A stretch of DNA of 64,000 nucleotides from the NCBI GenBank assembly GCA_963971575.1, contig OZ020611.1, positions 240,770,654 to 240,834,653 on the forward strand, read 5' to 3'. Shown here piece after piece: positions 58,379 through 64,000 of this stretch. Position 1 is the stretch's first letter. Each line of letters begins with the position of its first letter. The translations under genes were made by a program, and so were the position numbers. The notes under the pieces were generated by a model that did not search any database, had not been told where the DNA came from, and saw only the letters and a list, made by a program, of their open reading frames with translations. The stretch comes from Liopterus haemorrhoidalis (taxonomy: Eukaryota; Arthropoda; Insecta; Coleoptera; Dytiscidae).

Positions 58379-60769
58379 GACAAAATGACGGTATAAGGGT
58401 TTTTTGGTCATACCTACAAAACCCTAAAACAGTTTGTAAAACTTTTTGTAAAATTTATGTAAACAATATATTTTTTTCTAAATGACTAACTTCCTAACGT
58501 GGATACAAAAACTAAAATTGTATTATCAAATTTTTCATTCAATAAAAAATATTATAATTTTTAAAATGTTTCTCTAATTGTTGCCGATAGTGTATGTACA
58601 AAAGAAAGATAAAATTGTCATATGTAGTATTTCCAAAATTTACCAATGCCAACGATTAGACAAATGAGACAAATGTCTAGGGCCCGGTTTTTTGAGGGGC
58701 CCGGTCAAACTGTCAACTTTGAAAAAATAAAATAAAATTAAAGTTTCCTTTAATTTCACAAAATACGGGAAATAATAAACATTTTACAGTAAAACAATTA
58801 TATACTACTAGATGGTCTTGTAGAGCGAATTGCTTTAACTGCAGTTAAGCCAATTCGCTCTGGGTTCAACCAAATAAAAAATGCTCTACTTGATATATCT
58901 CTAGCTGAATCTCAGAAATGTTCTGTGAAAGTGGAATCACGAGAAATAGCAAACAAAATCAACAATTTACAATTCATTTTATTAACAATAACTGTTAGGT
59001 TAGGTTAGATAAAATTCTTTTCAGAATATATGCAAACAGTAAATCCTTACAAGATCTTACTATGCCAATCTCGTTTGCGGCAAATATTTTTGACAATTTA
59101 TTTAATTACGTTAATAGTTTAAGAAGTTTATTTTCCGAAATAGAAGCAGAGGCATTAAATGCGTCAGAAAATAAAACTTATTCCGATTCAAAAAAAAGGT
59201 CCCGAAAAAGGAAAGGATTTTTTGATGAAGTTCATCGTGATGAGCAAGACGTAAGTTCTTGTAGTCAAGGTCAAGAAGCCTTTAAACGAAATTGTTTTTA
59301 TGTGATTTGTGACAAAATATCTTTTGAACTAAAACTACGTAGCAAAAGTTACAAAGACATTAACGAGATTTTTAAAATATTTCATACAGACTTAGATGAC
59401 TACGTATCAATTAGATCTGAACATACCGCATTGCTAAAAAAATGGTACAATAAACACATTGATACTGAAGAATTGGACGAGGAACTGTTGCAATTTATAT
59501 TAATTTGTAAAAGCCAAAATTTAAAGTTGCCATCTGATATGCTACAATTCATAAAGACCACAAAAATTGTATCCACATTTCCAAATATAGAAATCTTAAT
59601 GCGCATATATTTAATTTTGCCTGTATCAAATGCATCTGGTGAAAAGTCGTTTTCAGTATTAAAACGTGTAAAAAATTATTTACGAAACTTATTGAGCCAG
59701 TCAAAATTAACTTCTTTAACTGTACTATATATCGAATAAAATGCTTTGGACAATATCAATTATGATGAAATAATTGATAATTTTGCAGAATTAAAAGCGA
59801 GAAAATTGAATTTTTGAATTGTCGTTTTTCCCTATTGATTCTATTGGAAAAAAAAAACTAAAATTTATTTAGTTTGTTTTGTATTGAAAATTCTTATTTT
59901 AATAAAAAATTAACATATTAGTTTTTTAACTACACCAGGAACATTATTTATTTATTTATTTTTTTTATTTCATTTGTTTTCTAATTTTTTGAAGAGTATT
60001 TGTTTTTTTTTTTTGTCTATTTCTTGTGGGAGCTTGGCAGGGAAAAATAATTAGGGCCCCAAAATAGGTGAATCCGGCCCTGATTACATACCTTCATAGC
60101 AAGTTCATAATAAACCCTACAAATATTTATTTGAACTAGGTATTAAATCTTGTTATTTTCACCTTCATATATGTATGAAGCAGAAACGTAACGAGTACGT
60201 TTGCTATTAACCAGCCTTAAGCGCTTTCCTTGTTTAATGTACCCGTGCTAACCCCCACACTGTTCTTCTCCAAATTTGAAGGCTTTGACTTCTGTTTATT
60301 TTCATTATTCTTATGTTAAAAGAGAAAAATTGTTGTTGAATAAATTAAAATGTTTCAGTCACATCCAAAGTACGCCTTCAACTACGGTGTCGCAGACCAC
60401 GTGACAGGAGATGTAAAATCCCAGCACGAAGCCCGTGACGGAGATGTGGTGAAAGGGCAGTACTCCCTGGTGGAACCGGACGGAAGTGTCCGTACCGTGG
60501 ACTACACCGCTGACCCGGTGAACGGGTTCAATGCCATCGTGTCCAAGAGCGCGCCATCTGTCCACGCACCGAGTGTACCAGTGAGACAGTTGCCGCTAGG
60601 GAAGCCGGTGTTACCGTCACCGCTGGTGAAAGTACCGCAGTATGTTAAACCTTATGTTTTGCCTCCTGTCTATAAGGTGGCAGCACCGTTGAGAGTTAAG
60701 GATTATTCGCCTGTATACAGCCATTCGCCCCTAGGTAAATATAATCATTTTTTGAGAGAATATTTTTGA
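35948..60769 (+). CDS. RR-2 cuticular protein gene 2 (three exons)
   Basis: Exons are 35948-35959, 53872-53979 and 60359-60769, all joined in phase 0. The 176-residue product would be MLFY, then [19 protein letters not shown], an Ala/Pro/Tyr-rich spacer ([17 protein letters not shown]), the RR-2 chitin-binding domain at about residues 41-103, and a Pro/Val/Lys-rich tail of about 70 residues with Tyr-Pro pairs. The second intron falls at the same place as in gene 1 (after YY, before H-P-R/K-Y). Exons 2 and 3 are firm; exon 1 is inferred from the TATA box, ATG and GTAAGT, 17.9 kb upstream. The product is expected to be secreted and to bind chitin. The tail differs from gene 1 (no GHG repeats), so the two paralogues have diverged outside the domain. 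Confidence 0.75.
36115..36905 (+). mobile_element. CACTG-ended DNA transposon, copy 2, deleted
   Basis: Ends ACACTGGTCAACA and, inverted, ACACTGGTCAATA are flanked by TTA when the element is read from CACTGG. It is the reverse orientation of copy 1 and shows the uninterrupted sequence where the Penelope element inserted there. Only the last part of the protein remains ([19 protein letters not shown], stop, GRWD...). Confidence 0.75.
37258..38370 (+). mobile_element. CAGA-repeat element, copy B
   Basis: It starts TTGATGTGAAGTGTGAATTT, contains the TCAGGGTTTTGCAGGTATTT inverted terminus, and ends ATACCTACAAAACCCT. The (CAGA)n tract at 38234-38322 is the longest in the window (about 22 units). 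Its tRNA-like module (37682-37755) differs from that in copies A and C. No coding capacity beyond frames read through the microsatellite. Confidence 0.75.
37682..37755 (-). repeat. tRNA-Glu-like module in copy B
   Basis: The minus strand has box A TGGTCTAATGGTATTTGAC, an anticodon-loop-like CTTTTCACCC that recalls tRNA-Glu (UUC), and box B GGATCGAACCC (one mismatch). It lies where copies A and C carry another tRNA-like sequence. The arms are imperfect, so it is tRNA-derived, not a working gene. Confidence 0.55.
38376..39658 (+). repeat. two diverged CAGA-family fragments in tandem
   Basis: A second 5' end (GGATGTGAAGTGTGTATTTT) follows six bases after copy B. Related middle segments occur twice (about 38660-38760 and 39170-39260), so two old copies lie head to tail. 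The second ends with a short CAGA tract (39586-39609) and CATACCTACAAAACTG. The first is interrupted by a TTAA-flanked element. Confidence 0.6.
38857..39082. mobile_element. piggyBac-like miniature element, 226 bp
   Basis: TTAA at 38853-38856 and 39083-39086 flanks the inverted ends CCTCTTAACGCTCA and TGAGCGTTAAGGGG. It holds three palindromes: CTCGAGTTATATCGAG (38873), CTCGAGTTAATTCGAG (38916) and CTCGAATATATTCGAG (38963). It interrupts a CAGA-family fragment. Confidence 0.85.
39660..40185. other. repeat scraps without genes
   Basis: CAGA-family pieces in both orientations occur; one reversed end (AATACCTACAAAATTACTGAA) lies at about 40110. CACACCACACCACACTACAC is a short simple repeat at 39859. 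Confidence 0.4.
40190..41214 (-). pseudogene. LINE reverse transcriptase C-terminal half
   Basis: The minus strand is open for 261 codons (41214 to 40429). It starts inside the RT after the catalytic site ([20 protein letters not shown], then ISITFTRK) and continues through the thumb region ([51 protein letters not shown], then [13 protein letters not shown]). This matches Jockey/CR1-type non-LTR elements. The remainder to 40190 is 3' UTR ending in an (AAAT)n tail (on +, TTTA at 40190-40231). The 5' truncation at about 41220 is the standard LINE outcome. The open frame suggests a recent insertion, but the YADD motif and endonuclease are missing. Confidence 0.88.
41215..41908. other. intron sequence, nothing recognised
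   Basis: No coding signal. CCATATCTTCTTACCATATCTTCTTGCCATATC is a small local repeat at about 41717-41750. Confidence 0.35.
42013..43834 (-). pseudogene. mariner-superfamily transposase, interrupted
   Basis: The minus strand starts [20 protein letters not shown], followed by [20 protein letters not shown] (helix-turn-helix region), and is broken after HRSQQ by the nested element at 43541-42756. It resumes in changing frames ([13 protein letters not shown] is a frameshifted Q.DGATCHT region) and ends [20 protein letters not shown], then the C-terminus ending [12 protein letters not shown]. The C-terminal style (RGGH...IIF) is shared with the transposase at 34546-35232. Frameshifts and the insertion make it dead. 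Confidence 0.82.
42756..43541. mobile_element. non-autonomous TA-flanked element nested in mariner
   Basis: Imperfect inverted ends of about 50 bp start GACCATATTAGT and are flanked by TA (42754-42755, 43542-43543). It has no coding capacity. The interior is very AT-rich. It splits the transposase pseudogene. Confidence 0.78.
44107..44447 (-). pseudogene. LINE C-terminal zinc-finger end
   Basis: The minus strand reads [16 protein letters not shown] in one frame. After a one-base shift it reads [20 protein letters not shown], then TRDC, a C-x2-C...H-x4-C zinc knuckle with an EEET.EHL core typical of the C-terminus of R1/Jockey-like LINE proteins. It ends [10 protein letters not shown] with TGA at 44107-44109. 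It is a 5'-truncated remnant. Confidence 0.75.
44497..44633. mobile_element. MITE with AGGGCCGGTT ends
   Basis: AGGGCCGGTTCTTGAAAGC and its inverse bound 137 bp. Inside is a second hairpin, AACCGAGTTTAA with TTAAACTCGGTT. A 2-3 bp TA/TAA target is possible but not certain. No coding capacity. Confidence 0.7.
44640..45049. other. AT-rich intron sequence
   Basis: Nothing recognised; GGGCCCTCGCAATACTAGAG at about 44795 and GCAGGGCCCCTGATAATAC at about 44838 could be a decayed inverted terminal pair. Confidence 0.35.
45050..45870. repeat. tandem duplication of a unit of about 480 bp
   Basis: The stretches 45058-45420 and 45530-45870 match through TTGGTTAGGGATA, GTATAAATATGTATTTTTGG, AACTCAAAAACTAAGAAAGC and other phrases. 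Open frames on the minus strand are similar in both halves only because the DNA is duplicated. Confidence 0.75.
45910..46090. repeat. tandem repeat of about 50 bp, four units
   Basis: Four units share CTCACTCCCAAAATACAAGTGATGAGC-like sequence (CAAAATA(C/G)AAGT(G/A)ATGAGCAAA) separated by A runs. The array ends near AGAAGCAATAAAAACAAG. Confidence 0.7.
46100..47035. other. intron sequence without recognised genes
   Basis: A (CA)n microsatellite lies at about 46778-46800. A short GTCGTAGTCGTAGAGTCGTAG repeat is at 46292. Open frames here show no domain. Confidence 0.35.
47228..49012. mobile_element. non-autonomous DNA transposon with AGTACAGGAAA ends
   Basis: Inverted ends AGTACAGGAAATGAAGC and AGTACAGGAAAGGAAGC extend inward to a shared CGCAATTTTTTCGTCCAGCA. 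The interior repeats itself: 47271-47540 and 47551-47810 are about 85% alike (GGGTGAAAACTACCCCTAAT, ATGTTTCAACCCTTAAAAA). It has no transposase. A CCACCCCCGAGATGGGGTGG hairpin lies at 48853. Confidence 0.7.
49372..49436 (-). repeat. CAGA-family terminal fragment
   Basis: AGGGTTTTGTAGGTATGACC, then CATTTTGTCGTCTGTCTGTC is the family terminus, cut at 49437 where the inverted arm begins. Confidence 0.7.
49580..50030 (+). pseudogene. Tigger/pogo-type transposase C-terminus
   Basis: The frame reads [20 protein letters not shown], then [12 protein letters not shown]...[17 protein letters not shown], and in a shifted frame a continuing [20 protein letters not shown]. The pattern L..EELI.LE...EEE.......F....L......E........P....K.....T.LD.F matches the acidic C-terminal tail of Tigger/jerky-type transposases. 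The DDE core and CENP-B-like DNA-binding domain are missing, and frameshifts are present near 49880. Confidence 0.65.
50040..50286. other. AT-rich flank of the mariner pseudogene
   Basis: No clear terminal inverted repeat of the mariner copy could be identified here, though the 5' leader of the element must lie within it. Confidence 0.35.
50287..51311 (+). pseudogene. mariner transposase, nearly full length but broken
   Basis: Starting [20 protein letters not shown] the frames give the N-terminal helix-turn-helix region ([24 protein letters not shown]), [20 protein letters not shown], then [11 protein letters not shown], the first catalytic Asp in [17 protein letters not shown], the second in [20 protein letters not shown], and an altered third (CPY, stop, SDLFPN). 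The C-terminus is [17 protein letters not shown]. Frameshifts and stops occur throughout. The 24320-24920 fragment is its close relative. Confidence 0.85.
51545..51869. mobile_element. hAT-type miniature element, 325 bp
   Basis: Ends CAGTGGTTCTTAACC and GGTTCAGAACCAGTG are inverted and flanked by a perfect 8-bp duplication TATTAGAT (51537-51544, 51870-51877). CGCGGAGCACC repeats occur near both ends. It is non-coding. Confidence 0.92.
51880..53865. other. intron sequence without recognised genes
   Basis: A GT-rich microsatellite is at about 52405-52445. AAGAATGTTCTAAGCAG is locally repeated at 52793-52840. CAGA-family scraps are at about 53285-53420. Short open frames lack domains. Confidence 0.35.
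53872..53979 (+). CDS. exon 2 of cuticular gene 2
   Basis: The acceptor TTATTTTTTAG ends at 53871 and the donor GTAAGT starts at 53980. The thirty-six codons read [16 protein letters not shown] and then [19 protein letters not shown]. The first part is the signal peptide core; the end matches the DYY ending of exon 2 in gene 1. There is no ATG near the acceptor, so an upstream exon must supply the start. Confidence 0.85.
54000..54365. other. intron sequence with GC-rich patch
   Basis: An A-run and GGGCCTCAGCCCGGCTATGC hairpin-like scrap (54114-54145) is followed by a GC-rich patch (54230-54290). No gene. Confidence 0.35.
54366..54432. repeat. single hAT-like end
   Basis: GGTGGCACCCCGGTGAGAGT and CGTGGTACCCTGGTTGAGAA then ACACTG resemble the right end of hAT miniature elements such as 51545-51869. 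The left end is missing. Confidence 0.4.
54595..54649 (-). ncRNA. candidate hammerhead ribozyme, minus-strand copy
   Basis: On the minus strand: ATTAACT, AAGCT, core CTGATGA, stem II GATTT-AAATT-AAATC, GAAAC, cleavage triplet GTT, AGC and AGTTAAT. ATTAACT/AGTTAAT is 7 bp of stem I, and GCT/AGC continues it next to the core. All invariant core bases (CUGANGA, GAAA, UH) are present. Confidence 0.65.
54777..54831 (+). ncRNA. candidate hammerhead ribozyme, plus-strand copy
   Basis: It has the same fold as 54595-54649. The core CTGATGA is at 54789-54795 and GAAAC at 54812-54816; cleavage would follow 54819. Stem II closes with a G-T wobble here (GATTT with AAATT) where the other copy has G-C, so pairing is preserved. 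Confidence 0.65.
54900..57135. other. AT-rich intron sequence without recognised genes
   Basis: No gene. TAGGGATGGGAATTTCACGA at about 56417 looks like an hAT-type end without a partner. CTTACTTTCTTAATTCTTACTTTC is a local repeat at 55734. Confidence 0.35.
57494..58425 (+). mobile_element. CAGA-repeat element, copy C (innermost)
   Basis: It starts TTGATGTGAAGTGTGCATAT and ends ATACCTACAAAACCCT, with an 8-9 unit CAGA tract at 58346-58378. It is about 90% identical to copy A in inverse orientation, including the tRNA-like module. It sits inside the TA-flanked element 57238-58592. Confidence 0.82.
57779..57874 (-). repeat. tRNA-like module inside copy C
   Basis: The minus strand has box A TGGCGTAACGGGTTAGAGC and box B GAGTTCGAGTACGG, with GGAGTCGGAAG in the anticodon-arm position. 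It is the same module as at 2077-2161. Confidence 0.6.
58810..59817 (+). pseudogene. hAT transposase, C-terminal part
   Basis: The long frame 59062-59739 encodes a basic linker ([20 protein letters not shown]), a helical region ([20 protein letters not shown]) and the diagnostic hAT dimerisation block [20 protein letters not shown], then [24 protein letters not shown] at 59737-59739 comes just before the natural end; the same frame continues [20 protein letters not shown] to TGA at 59815-59817. Upstream, 58810-59060 is frameshifted ([20 protein letters not shown]). The catalytic DDE first half and BED zinc finger are absent, so it is defective. Confidence 0.82.
60090..60358. other. intron end before exon 3 of gene 2
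   Basis: Unremarkable sequence; ends with the splice acceptor TGTTTCAG at 60351-60358. Confidence 0.5.
60359..60769 (+). CDS. exon 3 of cuticular gene 2 (RR-2 domain and tail)
   Basis: The acceptor TGTTTCAG ends at 60358. The exon opens [20 protein letters not shown] and carries the full RR-2 pattern ([36 protein letters not shown]). It then has a tail rich in Pro, Val and Lys ([20 protein letters not shown]), ending HFLREYF and TGA at 60767-60769. The ATG at 60350 overlaps the acceptor and is not used: starting there would lose the signal peptide. Base composition is clearly more GC-rich than the flanks. No canonical AATAAA was found between the stop and 61130. Confidence 0.92.
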   Translation, partial: SHPKYAFNYGVADHVTGDVKSQHEARDGDVVKGQYSLVEPDGSVRTVDYTADPVNGFNAIVSKSAPSVHAPSVPVRQLPLGKPVLPSPLVKVPQYVKPYVLPPVYKVAAPLRVKDYSPVYSHSPLGKYNHFLREYF

Positions 60770-61126
60770 ATAAGTTTTCAGTATGGTTTTCGTTTAAGGA
60801 TAACGTATAAACAAACTTTCTTTTTATTTCAATGTGTCCAGATTTTTAAATTTAAGGGGATGTCGGTCCCCCCTTCGCATGAATATAAAATTAAATTTAG
60901 CCTTTGTAATAATATCAATTATTACAATTGTAAAACACACAGAAGCACAAACAAGCATTTATTACATCTGTTTACAATCTGTCACATATATGTCATCACA
61001 TTATAGTTGCTATCGTTACTTAACCCTTTCAGTGCAACTGATTACTCCAGCTAACTACATAACTAAAAATGATTTCTGAAGTTTTGACTGTTTTTTAGTA
61101 ATAATCACAGTGCAAGATGTGTTTTC
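60770..61126. other. 3' flank of gene 2
   Basis: AT-rich, no gene. TTAACCCTTTCAGTGCAACT at 61020-61039 is a piggyBac-like terminus, so a second TTAA element end may precede the one at 61131. Confidence 0.45.
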
Positions 61127-61130
61127 TTAA

Positions 61131-61837
61131 CCGATTAAGGACCACGCCCGAGTATACTCGAGCGGTTATTATGTGCGAAAAATCCCACACCCGAGATAAC
61201 TCGGGCAAGCTTTACGTGCAGAAAAGAACACTCCCGAATGTATTTGGGCGAAAATAAATACGATTCATGGTATGTGGAAGCGATACAAAAGACAGCTACG
61301 ATGATTCAAACGAGGTACCACTCGCCCCCTATCTCCCAATCTCTGCAAATCGGGTGACAACATGCGATGTTAGTACTGCCCAGTGTTTTGAGCAGTGAGC
61401 TTATTTATTTTTTGTTTAAATTACGTGATTCAATTTCGATTGATTTTATCGATAATCTTTTACATATTTTACCGTTTTATAGACTTTATTCTCTTTTATG
61501 ATGAGCGATCTTGACGATTCAGACTTTGAGTATGCAAATTTGCATGAAAGTGACATTAAGGGTAATTTTGATGATGTTTTTAAATATAAAAATATTTTTA
61601 TTTTTTAATTAATTCTTTGCATTAATAAGGCATAATTATAAATTATGATGAATAAAAATGATTTTTTTTAATGATTTTCTTTTATTTCTCGACTCACGCT
61701 TTGTACCATAATATCAATCCCATTTTGTGCCCGAAATGCCATTTATGAAGGATTTGTATCTTCAGTAAATAAAATTCATTCATAAAAAAAATGTGTTTTT
61801 CTTCCGTTTTTAAATTTTTTAATGATTACTGAAAGGG
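61131..61837 (+). mobile_element. piggyBac-like element with palindrome triplet
   Basis: TTAA at 61127-61130 and 61838-61841 flanks ends CCGATTAAGGAC and, inverted, CCCTTTCAGTAATC. The palindromes CCCGAGTATACTCGAG (61147), CCCGAGATAACTCGGG (61190) and CCCGAATGTATTTGGG (61233) are 43 bp apart. An ATG at about 61500 opens a short acidic stretch (MSDLDDSDFEYANLHESD-like), typical of piggyBac transposase N-termini, before stops. The transposase core is absent. Confidence 0.78.
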
Positions 61838-61974
61838 TTAATACGGAATTTAGTATTTGAACAGTTTCCAAGTTGTTTTTATTTTCTTGATCATTTTGCG
61901 TAGCTAATAATAGTAAATAATTTTTATCAATCAAAATGTATTTAGAAATTGATTCATAACTCTGCCTTCAAAGG

Positions 61975-62671
61975 GCTAAGGTCCCTGACCATCCAGAGGT
62001 AAACACAACTTCTTGGGGTCCCTGACCATTAAGAGTTCCACCAACACCTGAAGTCCCTGACCATCCAGAGTCAAACAAAACAAACACAACTCCTTGAGGA
62101 CCTGACCATCCAGAGTCAAACACAACTTGTTGAGGTCCCTGACCATCCAGAGCTAAACAAAACAAACACAATTCCTTGAGGTTCCTGCCCATCCAGAGTT
62201 CCTCTAAACTCCTTGAGGTTCCTGACCATCCAGAATCAAACAAAACAAACACAACTCCTTGAGGAGCCTGGCCATCCAGAGTCAAACACAACTTGTTGAG
62301 GTCCCTGACCATCCAGAGTCAAACAAAACAAACACAACTCCTTGAGGACCCTGACCATCAAGAATCATACACAACTTGTTGAGATCCCTAACCATCCAGG
62401 CTAAACAAAATAAACACAATTACTTGCGGTTCCTGCCCATCCAGAGTTCCTCTAAACTCCTTGAAGTTCCTGACCATCCAGAGTCAAACAAAACAAACAC
62501 AACTCCTTGAGGTCCCTGACTATCCAGAGTCGAACACAACTCCTTAAGGTCCCTGACCATCCAGAGCCAAACAAAATAAACACAACTCCTTGAGATCCCT
62601 GACCATCCAGAGTTCACCTGAACTCCTTGAGGTCCCTGACTATCGAGATTCAACAAGACAAACACAACCAT
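61975..62671. repeat. minisatellite of 36-46 bp units
   Basis: About 17 units share CCCTGACCATCCAGAGT and CACAACTCCTTGAGG. Longer units (about 46 bp) include AAACAAAACAAA; shorter ones (about 36 bp) lack it. Long and short units alternate in a higher-order pattern. Frames open on the minus strand (GWSGTSRS-like repeats) are products of the repeat and not genes. Confidence 0.9.
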
Positions 62672-63556
62672 TTTATTATTTGATGAATTTCATTCCAGTC
62701 AACCATTTTTTAAGTTTTGGAAACAGAAAGAAATTGGAGGGAGCTTAGTCTGGCGAGTACTGTGCATGTTCAATTAATTCGAATCGTAATTCATGCAGTT
62801 TCGCCTTAGAAACTACCGATTTGTAGGAAGGTGAGTTATCTTGGTGGAACTAGACATGTTTCTTTGCCAAATGAGGCAATTTCGATTTGATTTCTTCGTT
62901 CAATCTGGCTAATAATAACGCATAATGCTAGTTTGTTATTGTTCTTCTATGTTGCAAGTAGTCAATAAAAATTATTCATCGGGAATCCCAAAATACGTTA
63001 ACCATTAACTTAACAGTTGATGGCATCATCTTGGCCTTCCTAGGAGTTGGTTTACCACGTGCTACCCACTGTTTTAATTGTTCTTTAGTCTCCGGCGTGT
63101 AGTGATGTATCCACGTTTCATCGACAGTTGCAAAACGTCGCAAAAAATCTATTGTATTACGCTTGAACATTTATAGAAATTGCTGAGAAATGGTCATTCG
63201 TACTTGCTTTTGGTCGTTAGCAAACACGTCTCCCTTCTTGCAGTGAGTTTTGCATGTCCAAATGTTGGTGTAAAAAGCAATGTGCGCGGTCATATGAAAT
63301 GCCTAATGACTCTGCTATCTCTCGCAATTTTAATCGACGATCGTTGATCACATTTTCTTGGACTTTTCTAACCGTTTCTTCATCGGTAGCTGTTTCCGGC
63401 CTATCAGAACTTGGTGCATCCTTTGTGCTTGATCGACAGCGTTAAAATTCTCCAATTCAGATTGCAACTGTTGCATTTGACGGAGCAGATATCTTTAGCA
63501 TCTAAGCCTTTTAAAAAGAAATGTTCTATCACTACGCGGAACTTTATTTTATTCAT
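62672..63556 (-). pseudogene. mariner transposase, frameshifted
   Basis: From an ATG at 63556 (MNKIKFRVVIEHFFLKGLDA) the minus strand gives successive mariner segments in different frames. The clearest is FLRRFATVDETWIHHYTPET, then KEQLKQWVARGKPTPRKAKM (first catalytic Asp in DETW), followed by FHQDNSPSYKS (second) and HAQYSPDLS with the third Asp position disrupted. At least five frameshifts or stops are present. The 3' end meets the minisatellite at about 62672. No terminal inverted repeats identified. Confidence 0.82.
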
Positions 63557-63751
63557 AATTAAGAAAATGTAGGTAATTTGTTGATTTAGTTGACTGACAC
63601 GGGTATACTGTATGCACGATCAGTCTGGAAAATTGACTGCTGTTATATGAAAGATTAGGCATTCAAAACATGTGGACGACTTGTGTGTGCAACGTCTTTT
63701 AGTTCGTTCTAGAAACTTTCTTATCATCCCTCGCATGTGTATTTATTTTCT

Positions 63752-63955
63752 CTAATTTTTTTTTAACGCATTGCATTGTGACATCCCTTGCAGAACGTAA
63801 CTAGCTTTTTCTATGCCCTGTACAAGGTTGCTTAAAAAGGTTATCCACAGTCGGACTTGGTCTTCCATTGACGATTTTTCGGGCCTCCTTTTGACTTGGG
63901 CCCTGTGCCTGTGCACCTGTTGCACCAGCCTAGTTACGGCTTTGACCCCTTGCAT
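63752..63955 (-). CDS. unrecognised open frame at the window end
   Basis: Sixty-seven codons on the minus strand with a basic, Gln/Arg-rich start (RLVQQVHRHRAQVKRRPEKS) and a more hydrophobic middle (VRLWITFLSNLVQGIEKASY). It could be the end of a longer frame running in from beyond 64000. No domain recognised; a retroelement fragment is as likely as a gene. Confidence 0.2.
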   Translation of the reverse strand: MQGVKAVTRLVQQVHRHRAQVKRRPEKSSMEDQVRLWITFLSNLVQGIEKASYVLQGMSQCNALKKN

Positions 63956-64000
63956 CGTTTTATGGTTTTATGGCACTAGTCCGGAAGGACTGGATGAATA

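Larger units (their letters stand above)
57238..58592. mobile_element. Tc1/mariner-type non-autonomous element (nested)
   Basis: CACTATCGGCCATAAGTAGA and, inverted, CACTATCGGCAACAATTAGA bound the element, flanked by TA (57236-57237, 58593-58594). Without its own insert (57494-58425) it is about 420 bp and non-coding. Confidence 0.85.
57141..60083 (+). mobile_element. hAT element containing nested insertions
   Basis: The left end CAGAGGCGGAACTAAC and right end GGTGAATCCGGCCCTG are imperfect inverted repeats; GGGCCCCTG-type G/C runs follow on both sides. No matching 8-bp duplication was seen, so the boundaries are tentative. The hAT protein remnant at 58810-59817 lies inside, as does a TA-flanked element at 57238-58592. 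Confidence 0.55.

Noticed and set aside
60350..60358. ATG at 60350 as the start of the second cuticular protein
   Set aside because: The ATG overlaps the splice acceptor TGTTTCAG; starting there would give an RR-2 protein without a signal peptide, while exon 2 at 53872-53979 supplies it in frame.
61968..62671. Repeat protein on the minus strand (GWSGTSRS units)
   Set aside because: It is a translated minisatellite with unit lengths not all multiples of three, so the frame cannot persist.

Overview
The window is AT-rich nuclear DNA of an insect, with a high transposon load. Two split genes for RR-2 cuticular proteins place it in the insects or another arthropod: the three-exon layout, a first exon of only 4-5 codons and phase-0 introns are typical of insect cuticle genes. 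Mariner, hAT, piggyBac-like, Penelope-like, LINE and SINE remnants fit a medium to large insect genome. I cannot name the order.

Host genes. Both are on the + strand and in tandem. Gene 1 (1183-14946; exons 1183-1197, 9928-10107, 14539-14946) encodes a 200-residue secreted RR-2 protein with a Gly/His-rich tail. Gene 2 (35948-60769; exons 35948-35959, 53872-53979, 60359-60769) encodes a 176-residue RR-2 paralogue with a Pro/Val/Lys-rich tail. Its first exon is an inference from a TATA box, a four-codon open stretch and a GTAAGT donor. Each gene has a TATA box before its first exon, and the second intron sits at the same place in both proteins, just before the chitin-binding domain. Together they would be secreted by epidermis and bind chitin in stiff cuticle. 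No other host gene could be recognised.

Region by region. 1-9.9 kb (intron 1 of gene 1): a CAGA-repeat element carrying a tRNA-like module, a piggyBac-like element, SINE and hAT miniature elements, and a deleted mariner. 10-14.5 kb (intron 2): a PIF/Harbinger remnant, a composite hAT/CAGA region and a deleted mariner. 15-35.9 kb (intergenic): SINEs, LINE ends, a mariner interrupted by a SINE, an hAT-type element with ATCCGC arrays, and a CACTG-ended transposon encoding an unnamed protein family and interrupted by a Penelope-like element. 36-53.8 kb (intron 1 of gene 2): further CAGA elements, a LINE, a DD41D-type mariner with a nested miniature element, tandem duplications, Tigger-like and mariner pseudogenes. 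54-60.3 kb (intron 2): an inverted pair of Penelope terminal repeats with hammerhead-like cores, and a three-level nest of transposons. 61-64 kb: a piggyBac-like element, a minisatellite and a mariner pseudogene.

The most unusual signals are the tRNA-like module that differs between copies of one element family at the same site; triplets of 16-bp palindromes about 43 bp apart in three diverged piggyBac-like elements; hammerhead-like folds in Penelope repeats; and the CACTG-ended transposon with its unnamed protein.
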